Origin: Bordetella parapertussis
Lineage (GTDB): Bacteria; Pseudomonadota; Gammaproteobacteria; Burkholderiales; SG8-41
Assembly: GCA_945906935.1 (NCBI GenBank)
Contig: CAMDSO010000041.1
Location: 1 to 32,998, forward strand
Direction of reading: 5' to 3'
Length of the DNA stretch: 32,998 nt
Part shown: positions 14,467 to 23,221 of the stretch, piece after piece
Layout of the letters: every line of letters starts with the position of its first letter
How positions within the stretch are numbered: position 1 is the stretch's first letter
Program-made: the position numbers and the translations under genes
Notes under the pieces: generated by a model
Seen by the model: only the letters and a program-made list of their open reading frames with translations
Database searches by the model: none
What the model was told of the DNA's origin: nothing

Positions 14467-15843
14467 TTATTTCGTGCCCCAGGGCTTGATCGCTGCCTTC
14501 AGCTTCAGGTAGCCGTCGATATAGCGTGGACGCTTGTCGCTGTATATCGTGTCGAAGGTTGCCAGTTGGGCATCCAACCAATTGGCGAGTTCGGTATTGC
14601 CGGGGTTCGCTGCCTTGTAGGCTTCGTTGATGAGTACGAAGTGAATGCGCGGATCATACGGCTGTTTTTCGCCGCCTACCGTCTCGTCGCCAGCCAGTAA
14701 ACGCAAGAGCATGGCGTCGGCTGAGCCGAGGGTTTGTTCGTAAATCGGCGCACCTTCCATCCGGTACATGACGCTGGTCATGTCTTTGCCGTTGGTCATC
14801 GTGAAGCCCATGTCTTTCCAGACCTGGTTCATGTCTTTGCCGGTTTTCGCATGGTCGAGTACCAGCTGGCCCCAGGCGCGCAGCACATCGGGTGCGTCGG
14901 CCATCAAGTCGGTCAAGCGGTCGCCATCCAGATCGGTTGCGTAGACGATGCAGCCGCGGTGGTTGATCATATCGTGCAGGAGCAGGCCAAAGTTGGTGTC
15001 GGAGATGTGTTCGTAGACGTCACCGCCCCAGTTCTCCATGCCGGCTTTGAAATCCTTCGGCAAGAGCGCTGCGATAGCGTCGACGTTTTCCTTGTGTTCT
15101 TCGTACGCGTCAACCGAATACTGGCGCTTGAGCTTGAACTTTGTACCTTTCAACAGCCAGCGCATGATGCCGGCGTTGACTGCATCTTCCTTGGCCTGGG
15201 TGGGCTTGGTTGCAACGCGGCCGATCTGGCCGGTTTCGTGCACCATTTTCAGGAACAAGCGCGCCGCGTAGGCCATCCGGATGCCCGGAGTGTTCATTTC
15301 CGAGTGGATATTGCCGGTGGCTTTGTCGACGATAAATTTCTTGTTGTCCTGCGAGTAAGGCAGGCCCGGCATGAAGCGGATGCTGGTGATCGAGCCGTAG
15401 GGGCGGACATTGCAATACACGCCGGCTGCGGTGCGCAGCGGTGCATTGGCCGATTTGCCGGCGACCACCACTTTCTTGCCGCCGTCGTTGACCATGAAGT
15501 CACCGGCGGTTGACCATTTCAGGCAGGTGTTATCCATCTTGCCGAACCATTCCAGGGTCTTCAGCTTGGTGTCGTGGCGGTATTGCGCCATCATCGGCAC
15601 GCCGAGGAATGGCAGGCCGAGTACGTCGAGGGCCATGATCGTGCCGTTTAACGCGAACATGTCGGTAAATGCATGGGCAACGGGCTTGACGCCGCCTGCG
15701 TTATTGCCGCCTTCCCAGATCACCGCGTCGGCGATGCCGACTGGCTGTACCTTGGAACGTTTGTAAATGCTGTCGAGGTATTTGAACAGATCGCCGTTCT
15801 GTTCTTCCTGTGCAATTTTTAGCAGGTCAAGCGTATCAGCCAT
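14467..15843 (-). CDS. Conserved-looking 458-aa cytoplasmic protein, not recognised
   Basis: I do not recognise a family. The protein is 458 aa with no signal peptide or membrane span and has a globular composition. Glycine-rich stretches that could be ligand sites include VIWEGGNNAGGVKPVAHAF (about 43-61), GVPMMAQYRHD and VRPYGSITSIRF. An acidic segment, YATDLDGDRLTDLM, lies near residue 303 and could hold a metal. Even composition and good codon use argue it is a real, well-expressed gene. AGACAGAGA precedes the ATG at 15843. It is monocistronic, with a terminator after it. In many betaproteobacteria an isocitrate dehydrogenase gene precedes csp-clpS-clpA, but the sequence here lacks the GDGIG-type N-terminus of that enzyme, so I do not make that call. 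Confidence 0.85.
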   Translation of the reverse strand: MADTLDLLKIAQEEQNGDLFKYLDSIYKRSKVQPVGIADAVIWEGGNNAGGVKPVAHAFTDMFALNGTIMALDVLGLPFLGVPMMAQYRHDTKLKTLEWFGKMDNTCLKWSTAGDFMVNDGGKKVVVAGKSANAPLRTAAGVYCNVRPYGSITSIRFMPGLPYSQDNKKFIVDKATGNIHSEMNTPGIRMAYAARLFLKMVHETGQIGRVATKPTQAKEDAVNAGIMRWLLKGTKFKLKRQYSVDAYEEHKENVDAIAALLPKDFKAGMENWGGDVYEHISDTNFGLLLHDMINHRGCIVYATDLDGDRLTDLMADAPDVLRAWGQLVLDHAKTGKDMNQVWKDMGFTMTNGKDMTSVMYRMEGAPIYEQTLGSADAMLLRLLAGDETVGGEKQPYDPRIHFVLINEAYKAANPGNTELANWLDAQLATFDTIYSDKRPRYIDGYLKLKAAIKPWGTK

Positions 15844-16073
15844 GATTCTCTGTCTCCGTTGGAATGTTCGTTGAATAATTGTCGAGGCGACCGGCGTGGT
15901 GCGGCGATCTGTCGAGGCGTCCTGAAGGGGAGGCGGTCAGGTGATCAACTGCCGTGCGCGCCACCCATTTCGTGTAGATGCGTGCTGCCATTATCGCATT
16001 TATTGGCGCTGGCATGAATAACCCTATGGCTGGTGCGGGAGGCTGCCGGCGGGGCAATATCGAAAAATAGTCG

Positions 16074-16103
16074 AAAAAAAACCCGTCCGGGTTAGCGGAC
16101 GGG
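16074..16103 (-). terminator. Intrinsic terminator of the cold-shock gene
   Basis: On the minus strand CCCGTCCG (RC of 16096-16103) pairs with CGGACGGG (RC of 16082-16089) around a 6-nt loop, followed by a run of eight T residues (16081-16074). It lies 38 bp after the csp stop. A textbook rho-independent terminator. Confidence 0.9.
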
Positions 16104-16141
16104 CTTTCTATCGATATTCTGTGGTGCTGTATACCGTTAGC

Positions 16142-16345
16142 TTAGGCGCCTTGAATATTCGAGGCTTGCTTGCCTTTTGGACCTTGAGTTACCTCGAAAG
16201 TAACTTTCTGGCCTTCCTTCAGGGTTTTAAAACCACCCATTTGGATTGCTGAAAAATGGGCGAATAGATCTTCACTGCCGTCATCCGGCGTAATGAAGCC
16301 ATAACCCTTAGCATCGTTGAACCATTTCACTGTGCCTGTTGCCAT
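16142..16345 (-). CDS. CspA-family cold-shock protein
   Basis: This is a 67-aa single cold-shock (OB-fold) domain from the ATG at 16345; an in-frame start five codons earlier is unlikely because the protein aligns from [13 protein letters not shown]-binding motifs RNP1 (KGYGFITP) and RNP2 (DLFAHFSAI) are intact. It binds single-stranded RNA and DNA and acts as an RNA chaperone. The protein ends QASNIQGA, near the usual NIQ-type end. It is divergent from clpS. The mRNA leader is long, about 130 nt from the promoter at 16481-16509, as is common for cold-regulated csp messages. Confidence 0.96.
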   Translation of the reverse strand: MATGTVKWFNDAKGYGFITPDDGSEDLFAHFSAIQMGGFKTLKEGQKVTFEVTQGPKGKQASNIQGA

Positions 16346-16480
16346 AATGCGATACCTCATGAACTAAAAATTACCGGAAAAAGTTTCCAGAGACTGTTTG
16401 AGTTTCAAGGGACGCGTATACGACGGCAGATACTGCGAAACCGGTCTTACGATCGAGCTTGAAGCCAAACACCTCCGCGC

Positions 16481-16509
16481 TTGATATGCTATTTACGGCC
16501 GGAAGTCAA
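16481..16509 (-). promoter_or_regulatory. Sigma-70 promoter of the cold-shock gene
   Basis: On the minus strand TTGACT (16509-16504) is separated by exactly 17 bp from TATCAA (16486-16481). Transcription would begin near 16474 and give a leader of about 130 nt before the csp start at 16345. Found by eye. Confidence 0.6.
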
Positions 16510-16626
16510 GTTTTCCGTGATCCGAGCGTGAAGGCTGGGAAAAGGGCCGCTAATTAACACTTGAAAAATCTGCGGTTTTAGTCAAAATAAGAAATCGTAA
16601 GGTGCAGGCTAATGGTGGTGTAAAAG

Positions 16627-16935
16627 ATGGCGATTCGGCATCGTGCAGACACGGTTTTGGAGGCAAAAAAGGCGAAAGCCAAGTTGCCGCCCATGTTCAA
16701 GGTTATGCTTCTGAATGACGATTACACCCCCATGGATTTTGTTGTGGCTGTCATCCAGCAGTTTTTCTCCCTCAGTACTGAAAAGGCAACGCAGATCATG
16801 ATCAAGGTTCATCGCGAAGGCGCCGGCGTATGCGGGGTTTATCCACGGGATGTGGCAGCGACTAAAGTTGATCAAGTGATGGATTTTGCACGTCAGAACC
16901 AGCACCCCTTGCGCTGTGTAATGGAGGAAAATTAA
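16627..16935 (+). CDS. clpS: ATP-dependent Clp protease adaptor ClpS
   Basis: This 102-aa adaptor delivers N-degron proteins (N-terminal Leu, Phe, Tyr or Trp) to ClpAP. After a flexible basic N-terminal tail (residues 1-21), the core has the N-end pocket signature [12 protein letters not shown] (about 29-40) and the ClpA-binding [20 protein letters not shown]. Length is normal. The stop codon overlaps the clpA start by one base (TAATG), so the two proteins are coupled in translation, matching their partnership. The long gap upstream also holds the csp promoter on the other strand. Confidence 0.97.
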   Translation: MAIRHRADTVLEAKKAKAKLPPMFKVMLLNDDYTPMDFVVAVIQQFFSLSTEKATQIMIKVHREGAGVCGVYPRDVAATKVDQVMDFARQNQHPLRCVMEEN

Positions 16936-19193
16936 TGATTGCCCAGGAACTCGAAGTCAGTCTGCATATGGCCTTCATGGAGGCGCGGCAGAAGCGGCAT
17001 GAATTCATCACGGTAGAGCACCTGCTGCTGGCATTGCTCGATAATCCCTCGGCCTCTGAAGTTTTGAAGGCGTGCGCTACGGAAATCGAGGAGTTGCGCA
17101 AGCTGCTTGCCGATTTTGTTACCGAGCACACGCCGGTGCTGAGCAACGAAGAGGCAGATACCCAGCCCACCCTGGGTTTTCAGCGTGTCATCCAGCGGGC
17201 CATCCTGCATGTCCAGTCCTCTGGCAAAAAGGAAGTGAATGGAGCCAACGTTCTGGTCGCGATTTTTGGCGAGAAAGATTCGCACGCGGTGTATTTTCTC
17301 CATCAAAAGGGGGTCGCCCGCCTGGATGTGGTGAACTTCATTTCGCATGGCATCAGCAAAGTTCCCCAGGCGACGCCTGGCAAGCCTGAGGGCGAGGCGG
17401 AGGCTGAGCAGGAGCCCGCTTCAGGCGGTGCGCTAGAGAGCTATACGCTGAATCTGAATGCCCAGGCGGTCGCCGGGAAAATCGACCCGCTGATTGGGCG
17501 TGAGACTGAGCTCGAGCGCGTGGTACAGACCTTGTGCCGCCGCCGCAAGAATAATCCGCTGTTGGTCGGCGAGGCGGGGGTTGGCAAGACTGCAATCGCC
17601 GAAGGGCTGGCACGCCGGATTGTCGAGGGCGAAGTTCCGGAGATACTGTCGGAGTGCACCGTCTACTCCCTGGATATGGGGGCTCTTCTCGCAGGCACCA
17701 AATATCGCGGTGATTTTGAGCAACGCCTGAAGGCGGTGCTCAAACAGCTTGGTGAAAATCCTCATTCGATATTGTTTATCGATGAAATTCATACTTTGAT
17801 CGGTGCTGGGGCAGCTTCCGGCGGCACGCTGGACGCCTCAAATTTGCTTAAGCCTGCGCTGTCCAACGGTACGCTGAAATGCATAGGCGCCACGACTTAC
17901 CAGGAATACCGCGGTATCTTCGAAAAAGACCACGCTTTGTCGCGTCGTTTTCAAAAGGTCGACGTGGTGGAGCCGAGCATTGCCGAAACTGTGTCGATTC
18001 TGCGCGGCCTGAAAACACGTTTCGAAGAGCACCACGGCATCAAGTACGCCAGTTCCGCGCTGACCTCGGCCGCCGAGCTTGCTGCTCGCTACATCAACGA
18101 TCGTCATTTGCCTGACAAGGCCATCGACGTGATTGACGAGGCGGGGGCCGCGCAACGCATCCTGCCGAAGTCCAAGCAGAAAAAAATCATTACCAAGCAC
18201 GAGATCGAAGAGATCGTTGCGCGGATTGCGCGGGTGCCGGCGCAGAGCGTCAACGCCGACGACCGGACTCAGCTGAAAAATCTCGAACGCAACCTCAATG
18301 CGGTGGTGTTCGGTCAGGGTAAGGCGATCGATGCGCTTGCTTCGGCGATCAAAATGTCGCGCAGTGGCCTCGGTAATCCGCAAAAACCCACCGGTTGCTT
18401 TTTGTTTTCGGGGCCCACCGGGGTCGGCAAGACAGAGGTCGCGCGCCAGCTCGCTTACATCATGGGTGTCGAGCTGATTCGTTTTGACATGTCCGAATAC
18501 ATGGAGCGTCATGCGGTGTCGCGTCTGATCGGCGCACCGCCGGGGTATGTGGGTTTTGACCAGGGCGGTTTGTTGACCGAGGCGGTCACCAAAAACCCCT
18601 ATTCGGTATTGCTGCTCGATGAAATCGAGAAAGCGCACCCCGATGTTTACAACATCCTTTTGCAGGTGATGGATCACGGTACGCTGACCGACAACAACGG
18701 GCGCAAGGCCGATTTCCGTAATGTGATGATTATCATGACCACCAATGCCGGAGCTGCTGAGCTTTCTAAGGCTGCGGTCGGTTTCACGAATAGTGCTCAG
18801 CTTGGTGACGAGATGATCGAGATCAAGCGGCAGTTCACGCCTGAATTCCGTAACCGTCTTGATGCGATTATTTCGTTTGCGTCGCTGAGCCGTGAGTTCA
18901 TCATGCGTGTGGTCGATAAATTCCTCATGCAGCTCGAAGAGCAGTTGCAGGAGAAAAAAGTCGAGGCGACATTTACCCAGGCGCTCAAGGATCATCTGGC
19001 CAAAAAAGGCTTCGATCCGCAGATGGGGGCGCGGCCGATGGCGCGACTCATCCAGGACACCATCCGTAGGGCGCTGGCTGACCAGCTGCTGTTCGGACGT
19101 CTGGCCAGCGGTGGCAAGGTCACGGTCGATCTCGACAAAAATGACAAGGTCACGCTACTGTTTGCCGAGCAAGAAGCCGCCAGCGTCGCCTGA
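16935..19193 (+). CDS. clpA: ATP-dependent Clp protease ATP-binding subunit ClpA
   Basis: This 752-aa AAA+ unfoldase feeds substrates to the ClpP peptidase. The N-terminal Clp repeat domain (about 1-145) is the ClpS docking site. It is followed by a short acidic linker ([17 protein letters not shown]) and two ATPase modules: Walker A GEAGVGKT at 212-219 with Walker B ILFIDEIH, and Walker A GPTGVGKT at 493-500 with Walker [12 protein letters not shown]. The C-terminal D2 small domain ([17 protein letters not shown]) is present. An IGF/IGL-type ClpP-binding loop falls in the D2 module region but was not pinned down by eye. Length matches E. coli ClpA (758). The next gene is nearly 100 bp away, and clpP is not in the window. 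Confidence 0.98.
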   Translation: MIAQELEVSLHMAFMEARQKRHEFITVEHLLLALLDNPSASEVLKACATEIEELRKLLADFVTEHTPVLSNEEADTQPTLGFQRVIQRAILHVQSSGKKEVNGANVLVAIFGEKDSHAVYFLHQKGVARLDVVNFISHGISKVPQATPGKPEGEAEAEQEPASGGALESYTLNLNAQAVAGKIDPLIGRETELERVVQTLCRRRKNNPLLVGEAGVGKTAIAEGLARRIVEGEVPEILSECTVYSLDMGALLAGTKYRGDFEQRLKAVLKQLGENPHSILFIDEIHTLIGAGAASGGTLDASNLLKPALSNGTLKCIGATTYQEYRGIFEKDHALSRRFQKVDVVEPSIAETVSILRGLKTRFEEHHGIKYASSALTSAAELAARYINDRHLPDKAIDVIDEAGAAQRILPKSKQKKIITKHEIEEIVARIARVPAQSVNADDRTQLKNLERNLNAVVFGQGKAIDALASAIKMSRSGLGNPQKPTGCFLFSGPTGVGKTEVARQLAYIMGVELIRFDMSEYMERHAVSRLIGAPPGYVGFDQGGLLTEAVTKNPYSVLLLDEIEKAHPDVYNILLQVMDHGTLTDNNGRKADFRNVMIIMTTNAGAAELSKAAVGFTNSAQLGDEMIEIKRQFTPEFRNRLDAIISFASLSREFIMRVVDKFLMQLEEQLQEKKVEATFTQALKDHLAKKGFDPQMGARPMARLIQDTIRRALADQLLFGRLASGGKVTVDLDKNDKVTLLFAEQEAASVA

Positions 19194-19258
19194 CGCTTAT
19201 AGCGCGTCATGGCTATAAAGATATAGCGCAACAATCGAAGCGGAAAATCCGCCGGCGC

Positions 19259-19264
19259 TATAAT
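19259..19264 (+). promoter_or_regulatory. Possible -10 box of the cytochrome/flavoprotein operon
   Basis: TATAAT lies 27 bp before the start of the cytochrome c gene at 19291, with the ribosome site AGGAGG at 19281-19286 between them. No clear -35 is seen at 17 bp, so the promoter may be weak or activator-dependent. Confidence 0.35.
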
Positions 19265-19290
19265 CTTTCTTCGTTCTTTCAGGAGGAATC

Positions 19291-19635
19291 ATGCGACTCA
19301 TACACGCCATTAAGGCGGCTGCGTTCGTGACAGCGATCGCGAACGCGCCGGTCTATGCTCAGGATGCGAACCAGACGCGCAGTCTTGCCGCCACCTGTGC
19401 CGCCTGCCACGGCACCGACGGCATCAGTGTGGGCGGCGTTCCGCCCAGCCTTGCAGGGCAGAACAAAGACTATCTGCTACAGCAATTGAAAGATTACAAA
19501 GCGGGCAAGCGTCCGGCCACCATCATGCACCAGCATGCCAAGGGCTATAGTGACGAGCAGCTCGAACGGATCGCCGCTTATTTTGCGGCGGTTAAACCCG
19601 GCACCGCGACCGGCGCACCGCGCGCCGGGAATTAA
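19291..19635 (+). CDS. Periplasmic class I c-type cytochrome (sulfide dehydrogenase subunit type)
   Basis: This 114-aa monohaem cytochrome has a signal peptide at residues 1-23 (ending VYAQ). The haem-binding CAACH is at 36-40, and the likely axial Met is Met79 in PATIMHQHAKGYSDEQL. The layout, with SLAATCAACHGTDG and PSLAGQNKDYLLQQLKDYKAGKR, is that of the small cytochrome partnering flavocytochrome c sulfide dehydrogenases. It accepts electrons from the flavoprotein encoded 9 bp downstream and passes them to the respiratory chain in the periplasm. A strong AGGAGG sits 4 bp before the ATG. Confidence 0.92.
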   Translation: MRLIHAIKAAAFVTAIANAPVYAQDANQTRSLAATCAACHGTDGISVGGVPPSLAGQNKDYLLQQLKDYKAGKRPATIMHQHAKGYSDEQLERIAAYFAAVKPGTATGAPRAGN

Positions 19636-19644
19636 GGGGGCGAT

Positions 19645-20913
19645 ATGATATTGAACAGACGTGAATTCGTGCAATGGACGTCGGCTGCAGCTGCCACAGC
19701 GGCGCTCGGGGGCTGCGCAACCAGCGGCGGCAGTGCGGGCAGGGTGGTTGTCATCGGAGCCGGTTACGGCGGTGCTACGGCCGCGAAATACATCAAGATG
19801 TGGGCGCCCGATATCAGCGTCACCGTGGTCGAGCGTAGTGGCGAATTTATTTCCTGCCCGCTCAGCAACCTGGTGCTCGCTGGCAACACCGATATTCGTG
19901 AATTGACCTACAGCTTTGATGGGCTCAAACGTCGTGGCATTACGATCGCGCGCGATGAGGCGGTGTCGATCGATGCCGAAAAACGCGAAGTGCGGCTGGC
20001 CGGCGGTAATACCCTTTCATATGACCGCCTGATCGTTTCGCCGGGTGTTGAGTTTATGTATGGCGGCATCCCAGGGTTGAATAATGCCGACGCGCAAAAC
20101 CGGGTTCTGCATGCGTGGAAAGCCGGAGCGCAAACTCTGGCCTTGCGCAAGCAGCTCGAGGAGATGCGCGACGGCGGCGTGTTTGCGCTGCATATTCCCA
20201 AGGCGCCCTATCGTTGTCCGCCGGGACCCTATGAGCGTGTCTGCCAGGTCGCCGATTACTTCAAGCGGGCGAAACCGAAGTCGAAGATACTCGTCCTCGA
20301 TTCGAATGAAGATCTGGTTTCGAAAAAAGGTTTGTTCCTTGCGGCATGGAACGGCCAATACAAAGGCATGATCGAATATAAGCCCAACAGCGAGCTTGTT
20401 GACGTTGACGTGAAGACGCTGACAGCCAAGCTGCAATTTGAGGACGTGAAAGCCGATGTGCTCAATATTGTGCCGCCGCAAAAAGCCGGCCTGATTGCCG
20501 AAAAAGCGGGGCTCATCAATGCCAACAACCGCTGGTGCGCGGTGGATTGGACTACCCTCGAATCGACCGCGGTAAAAGGTGTGCACGTACTGGCCGATGC
20601 GACTCTGGCCGGTCCGGCGATGCCCAAGTCGGCGAGCATGGCCAATCAGCACGCCAAGGTTTGCGCGGCCGCTGTCATCGCTTTGCTCAAGGGAGACAAG
20701 GTCAACCCCGAGCCGGTCATGATGAATACCTGCTACAGTTTTGTCGACGGTAAAAGCGTCATGCACGTTGCTTCGGTGCACACCTATGACGCCAAAGAAA
20801 AAAACATGGTGCCGGTCAAAGGGGCGGGCGGCGTATCCGACAAGGCGAGCGAGCTGGAGGGTCTGTATGCCTGGGGCTGGGCGCGCAACATCTGGGCGGA
20901 GGCGCTGGCCTAG
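19645..20913 (+). CDS. Flavocytochrome c sulfide dehydrogenase-type flavoprotein
   Basis: This is a 422-aa FAD-dependent oxidoreductase of the FccB type, which oxidises sulfide or a related reduced sulfur compound in the periplasm. The N-terminus carries a twin-arginine signal (NRREFVQWTSAAAATAALGG) that also ends in a lipobox-like LGGC, so export folded via Tat and possible lipid anchoring are expected. The FAD site VVVIGAGYGGATAAKY is at 34-49. FISCPLSN (Cys71), YRCPPGPYERVC (Cys191) and NTCYSF (Cys363) match the conserved Cys positions; Cys191 and the Cys363 region correspond to the redox disulfide pair of the family. Start: ATG 19645 with AAGGGGG upstream. It is co-transcribed with the cytochrome and ends with a terminator. 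Confidence 0.92.
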   Translation: MILNRREFVQWTSAAAATAALGGCATSGGSAGRVVVIGAGYGGATAAKYIKMWAPDISVTVVERSGEFISCPLSNLVLAGNTDIRELTYSFDGLKRRGITIARDEAVSIDAEKREVRLAGGNTLSYDRLIVSPGVEFMYGGIPGLNNADAQNRVLHAWKAGAQTLALRKQLEEMRDGGVFALHIPKAPYRCPPGPYERVCQVADYFKRAKPKSKILVLDSNEDLVSKKGLFLAAWNGQYKGMIEYKPNSELVDVDVKTLTAKLQFEDVKADVLNIVPPQKAGLIAEKAGLINANNRWCAVDWTTLESTAVKGVHVLADATLAGPAMPKSASMANQHAKVCAAAVIALLKGDKVNPEPVMMNTCYSFVDGKSVMHVASVHTYDAKEKNMVPVKGAGGVSDKASELEGLYAWGWARNIWAEALA

Positions 20914-20944
20914 TTGGCTTAGCATGGCGTGGCATGGCAGAGAA

Positions 20945-20965
20945 GGGCGCTGCGGCGCCCTTTTT
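20945..20965 (+). terminator. Intrinsic terminator after the sulfide dehydrogenase flavoprotein
   Basis: GGGCGC (20945-20950) and GCGCCC (20955-20960) form a stem with a TGCG loop followed by TTTTTCTTTC. It separates the sulfur oxidation pair from the binding-protein/acyl-CoA dehydrogenase unit that begins at 20984. Confidence 0.85.
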
Positions 20966-20983
20966 CTTTCGGAGGGGAGTTCA

Positions 20984-21970
20984 ATGGGCTGTATAGCGCC
21001 ACGACATGGATTGAGACTAGCTGCCGCCTGCGCGATGGTGTGGCCGTTTTTGTACGCCGTACCTGCCGCTGCTGAGGCCTATCCGAGCAAACCCATTCGC
21101 ATCATCGTGCCGAGTTCGCCGAGTTCAGGGCCGGATATCATTGCGCGTCTGACGGGAGGCGTGTTGACCGAGGCCTGGGGTCAGCAGGTCGTTGCTGACA
21201 ACCGTGCCGGTGCGGCTGGCAACATTGGCGGCGAGCTTGCCGCACGTGCGGCGGCCGATGGTTACACCCTGCTCGCCGCGAGTTCGCAGCAAGTCAGTGG
21301 CCCCCTCTACAACGACCGCGCCGGTTATCACTTGCTGCGCGACTTCACGCCGATTTGTCTGACCGCGTCGACGCCCTATGTTTTGAGTGTGCATCCGGCG
21401 GTGGCGGCGGCTTCGGTGAAGGAATTGATCGCCTTGTCCAAGGCGCGGCCCGGCACGCTGCAATTCGGTTCAAGCGGCACCGGCGGCGGGCCGCATCTGG
21501 CCGCCGAGTTAATGCGGCTGATGTCGGGCTTCGATTTCATGCACGTGCCCTACAAGGCGGCGGTCTTTGCCCTGATCGATGTTGCCGGCGGTCAGGTTCA
21601 GTGGACTTTTACCGTGCTGCCGGCGGTGCTGCCGATGTTGAAAATCGGCAAGGTCAGGGCGCTCGCCGTGACCAGTCGCAAACGCACACCGCTGGCGCCG
21701 GAACTCGAGGCGATTGGCGAAACGATTCCCGGCTACGAGGCGATCGGCTGGTATGGGCTGGTGGCACCAGCCAAAACCCCCGCCGCGATCGTCGCGCAGC
21801 TCAATGCGGAAATCATTAAAGCCTTGAAAAAAACCGAGGTGATCGAAAAAATCCGCATGCTCGGTGCCGATCCGATCGGCGGATCGCCCAAAGAATTCAC
21901 GGCCTTTATGAACGAACAAATCGAGACCACGCGCAAGATCATGGACGCCGCAGGCTTGCGCGGCAAATAA
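20984..21970 (+). CDS. Bug/TctC-family substrate-binding protein (module A)
   Basis: This is a 328-aa periplasmic binding protein from the ATG at 20984, with GGAGGGGAG at 20971-20979. The open frame extends much further upstream but runs through the flavoprotein gene out of frame and is not coding. The signal peptide ends AAAEAYPSKPIRI. Family motifs: VPSSPSSGPDIIARL, ADNRAGAAGNIGGELAAR, ADGYTLL, FGSSGTGGGPHLAAEL and HVPYKAAV. It closely resembles the gene at 23222 (both have PSSGPD and EAWG-QVVAD), and each is followed by an acyl-CoA dehydrogenase, so this is a duplicated two-gene module. The ligand is probably an organic acid that becomes a CoA thioester before dehydrogenation. Confidence 0.94.
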   Translation: MGCIAPRHGLRLAAACAMVWPFLYAVPAAAEAYPSKPIRIIVPSSPSSGPDIIARLTGGVLTEAWGQQVVADNRAGAAGNIGGELAARAAADGYTLLAASSQQVSGPLYNDRAGYHLLRDFTPICLTASTPYVLSVHPAVAAASVKELIALSKARPGTLQFGSSGTGGGPHLAAELMRLMSGFDFMHVPYKAAVFALIDVAGGQVQWTFTVLPAVLPMLKIGKVRALAVTSRKRTPLAPELEAIGETIPGYEAIGWYGLVAPAKTPAAIVAQLNAEIIKALKKTEVIEKIRMLGADPIGGSPKEFTAFMNEQIETTRKIMDAAGLRGK

Positions 21971-22009
21971 GCGGTCAAACCAATAACCATCAGCGGAGGC
22001 GGCGCCGGC

Positions 22010-23212
22010 ATGTACGATCTCAACCTCAGTGTGGAGCAGATTGAATTTCGCGATACCGTACGTGAATTCGCAGAAAAAGAAATCAGACCGGCGGCCATCC
22101 ATCCTGATCGTTTGCAGGGCCATGTGCCGCCCCTGTTGAGCGCGCAGCTCAAACAAGCTTCGGTGATGGGCTTGCGCACACTGGCCTTGTCGGAGGCCGC
22201 TGGCGGTGCCGGTGCCGATACCCTGACCGCTTGTATCGTGCTTGCCGAATTGGCGGCCGGCGATGTGGGTCTCGCCTCGGTGCTGGCGCAAACTTCGACG
22301 CTCGCGCATGCGCTATTTGATGTGGCGATGTCGGAGCAGCAGCGTGCGCGTTTTCTGCCGGTGTTTATCAAGGATGAAGATTTTCACCTCGCGTTTGCCG
22401 CCGACAGCGCCGCGCCCGACACCGAATGGTGTTATCACCGGCCGGCCGCACCGAGTGCGCTGACGCTTGCGGTGTGCCGCGAAGCGAATGGTGATTGGAT
22501 ACTCAAGGGCGAGCTCGATCAGGTCGCCAATGCGCCGCTGGCCAGGCTGATGATCGTCGAAGTGCATCTCGCAGGCCGCCGTCATACGCTGCTGGTGCCG
22601 CGTGATGCGCAAGGCCTGACGGTGCGCGCCTCGACCGCGTCGCCCGTCTGGTATCACGGCACGCGCGGCACGCTGTTATTGGATGATTGCCGTATCGCGG
22701 CGGCCGATGAGATCGCGGGTTACTGCTCGGATCAAACGCCGGCGGCCGTCTTGCAGCGCAGCGCTATCAATCTTGGTCTGGCGCGCGCCGCCTACGAGGC
22801 GGCGCTGGCGCATGCGCAGCTCAAGGTGCAGGGTGCGCGGCGTATTGTTGAACACGAGGGGGTTGGTCTGCTGCTTGCTGAATGCCTGCTGCGCCTTGAG
22901 GCGGCGCGCAGCTTGCTGTGGCAAACCGCGTGGACGGTTGATCACCCGGAGGCGGTGTCTTCGCGTAGCGTGCCCGCTGCGCCAATGGTTGAGATGACCA
23001 GCGTGTTTGTCGCCGAGGCCGCGCATGAGGTGGCGGTCCGCGCCTCTGAAGTCTTTGGCGCGATGGGCATATTGCGCGACATGCCGCTCGCACATTACGT
23101 GCACGAGGCGCAGGTTTTTTTACATGCAGGGCGTGGCGTGACCGCCGCCAAGCTGGCCATTGCCGAGCAGATCGACGGCTATGCGCGGTCATCTGCGGCA
23201 AGCGCGGCGTAG
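22010..23212 (+). CDS. Acyl-CoA dehydrogenase family protein (module A)
   Basis: This is a 400-aa flavoprotein of the acyl-CoA dehydrogenase fold. The N-terminal helical domain (LNLSVEQIEFRDTVREFAEKEIRP) and the C-terminal four-helix domain (RASEVFGAMGILRDMPLAHYVHEAQVFLHAGRGVTAAKLAI) are clear; HEAQ aligns with the YEGT position, so a candidate catalytic Glu is present. The middle domain is unusual: the flavin-contacting MTEP-like motif is replaced by FAADSAAPDTEW, and the segment is short. It may therefore work on an atypical substrate or have altered flavin binding. GGAGG lies at 21995-21999. It follows the module A binding protein by 39 bp and precedes the module B binding protein by 9 bp. 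Confidence 0.9.
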   Translation: MYDLNLSVEQIEFRDTVREFAEKEIRPAAIHPDRLQGHVPPLLSAQLKQASVMGLRTLALSEAAGGAGADTLTACIVLAELAAGDVGLASVLAQTSTLAHALFDVAMSEQQRARFLPVFIKDEDFHLAFAADSAAPDTEWCYHRPAAPSALTLAVCREANGDWILKGELDQVANAPLARLMIVEVHLAGRRHTLLVPRDAQGLTVRASTASPVWYHGTRGTLLLDDCRIAAADEIAGYCSDQTPAAVLQRSAINLGLARAAYEAALAHAQLKVQGARRIVEHEGVGLLLAECLLRLEAARSLLWQTAWTVDHPEAVSSRSVPAAPMVEMTSVFVAEAAHEVAVRASEVFGAMGILRDMPLAHYVHEAQVFLHAGRGVTAAKLAIAEQIDGYARSSAASAA

Positions 23213-23221
23213 GCGGGCACG

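Noticed and set aside
14467-15843. Isocitrate dehydrogenase, suggested by its position beside csp-clpS-clpA
   Set aside because: The N-terminal nucleotide/substrate motifs of that enzyme are missing and the overall sequence does not match; position alone is not enough.
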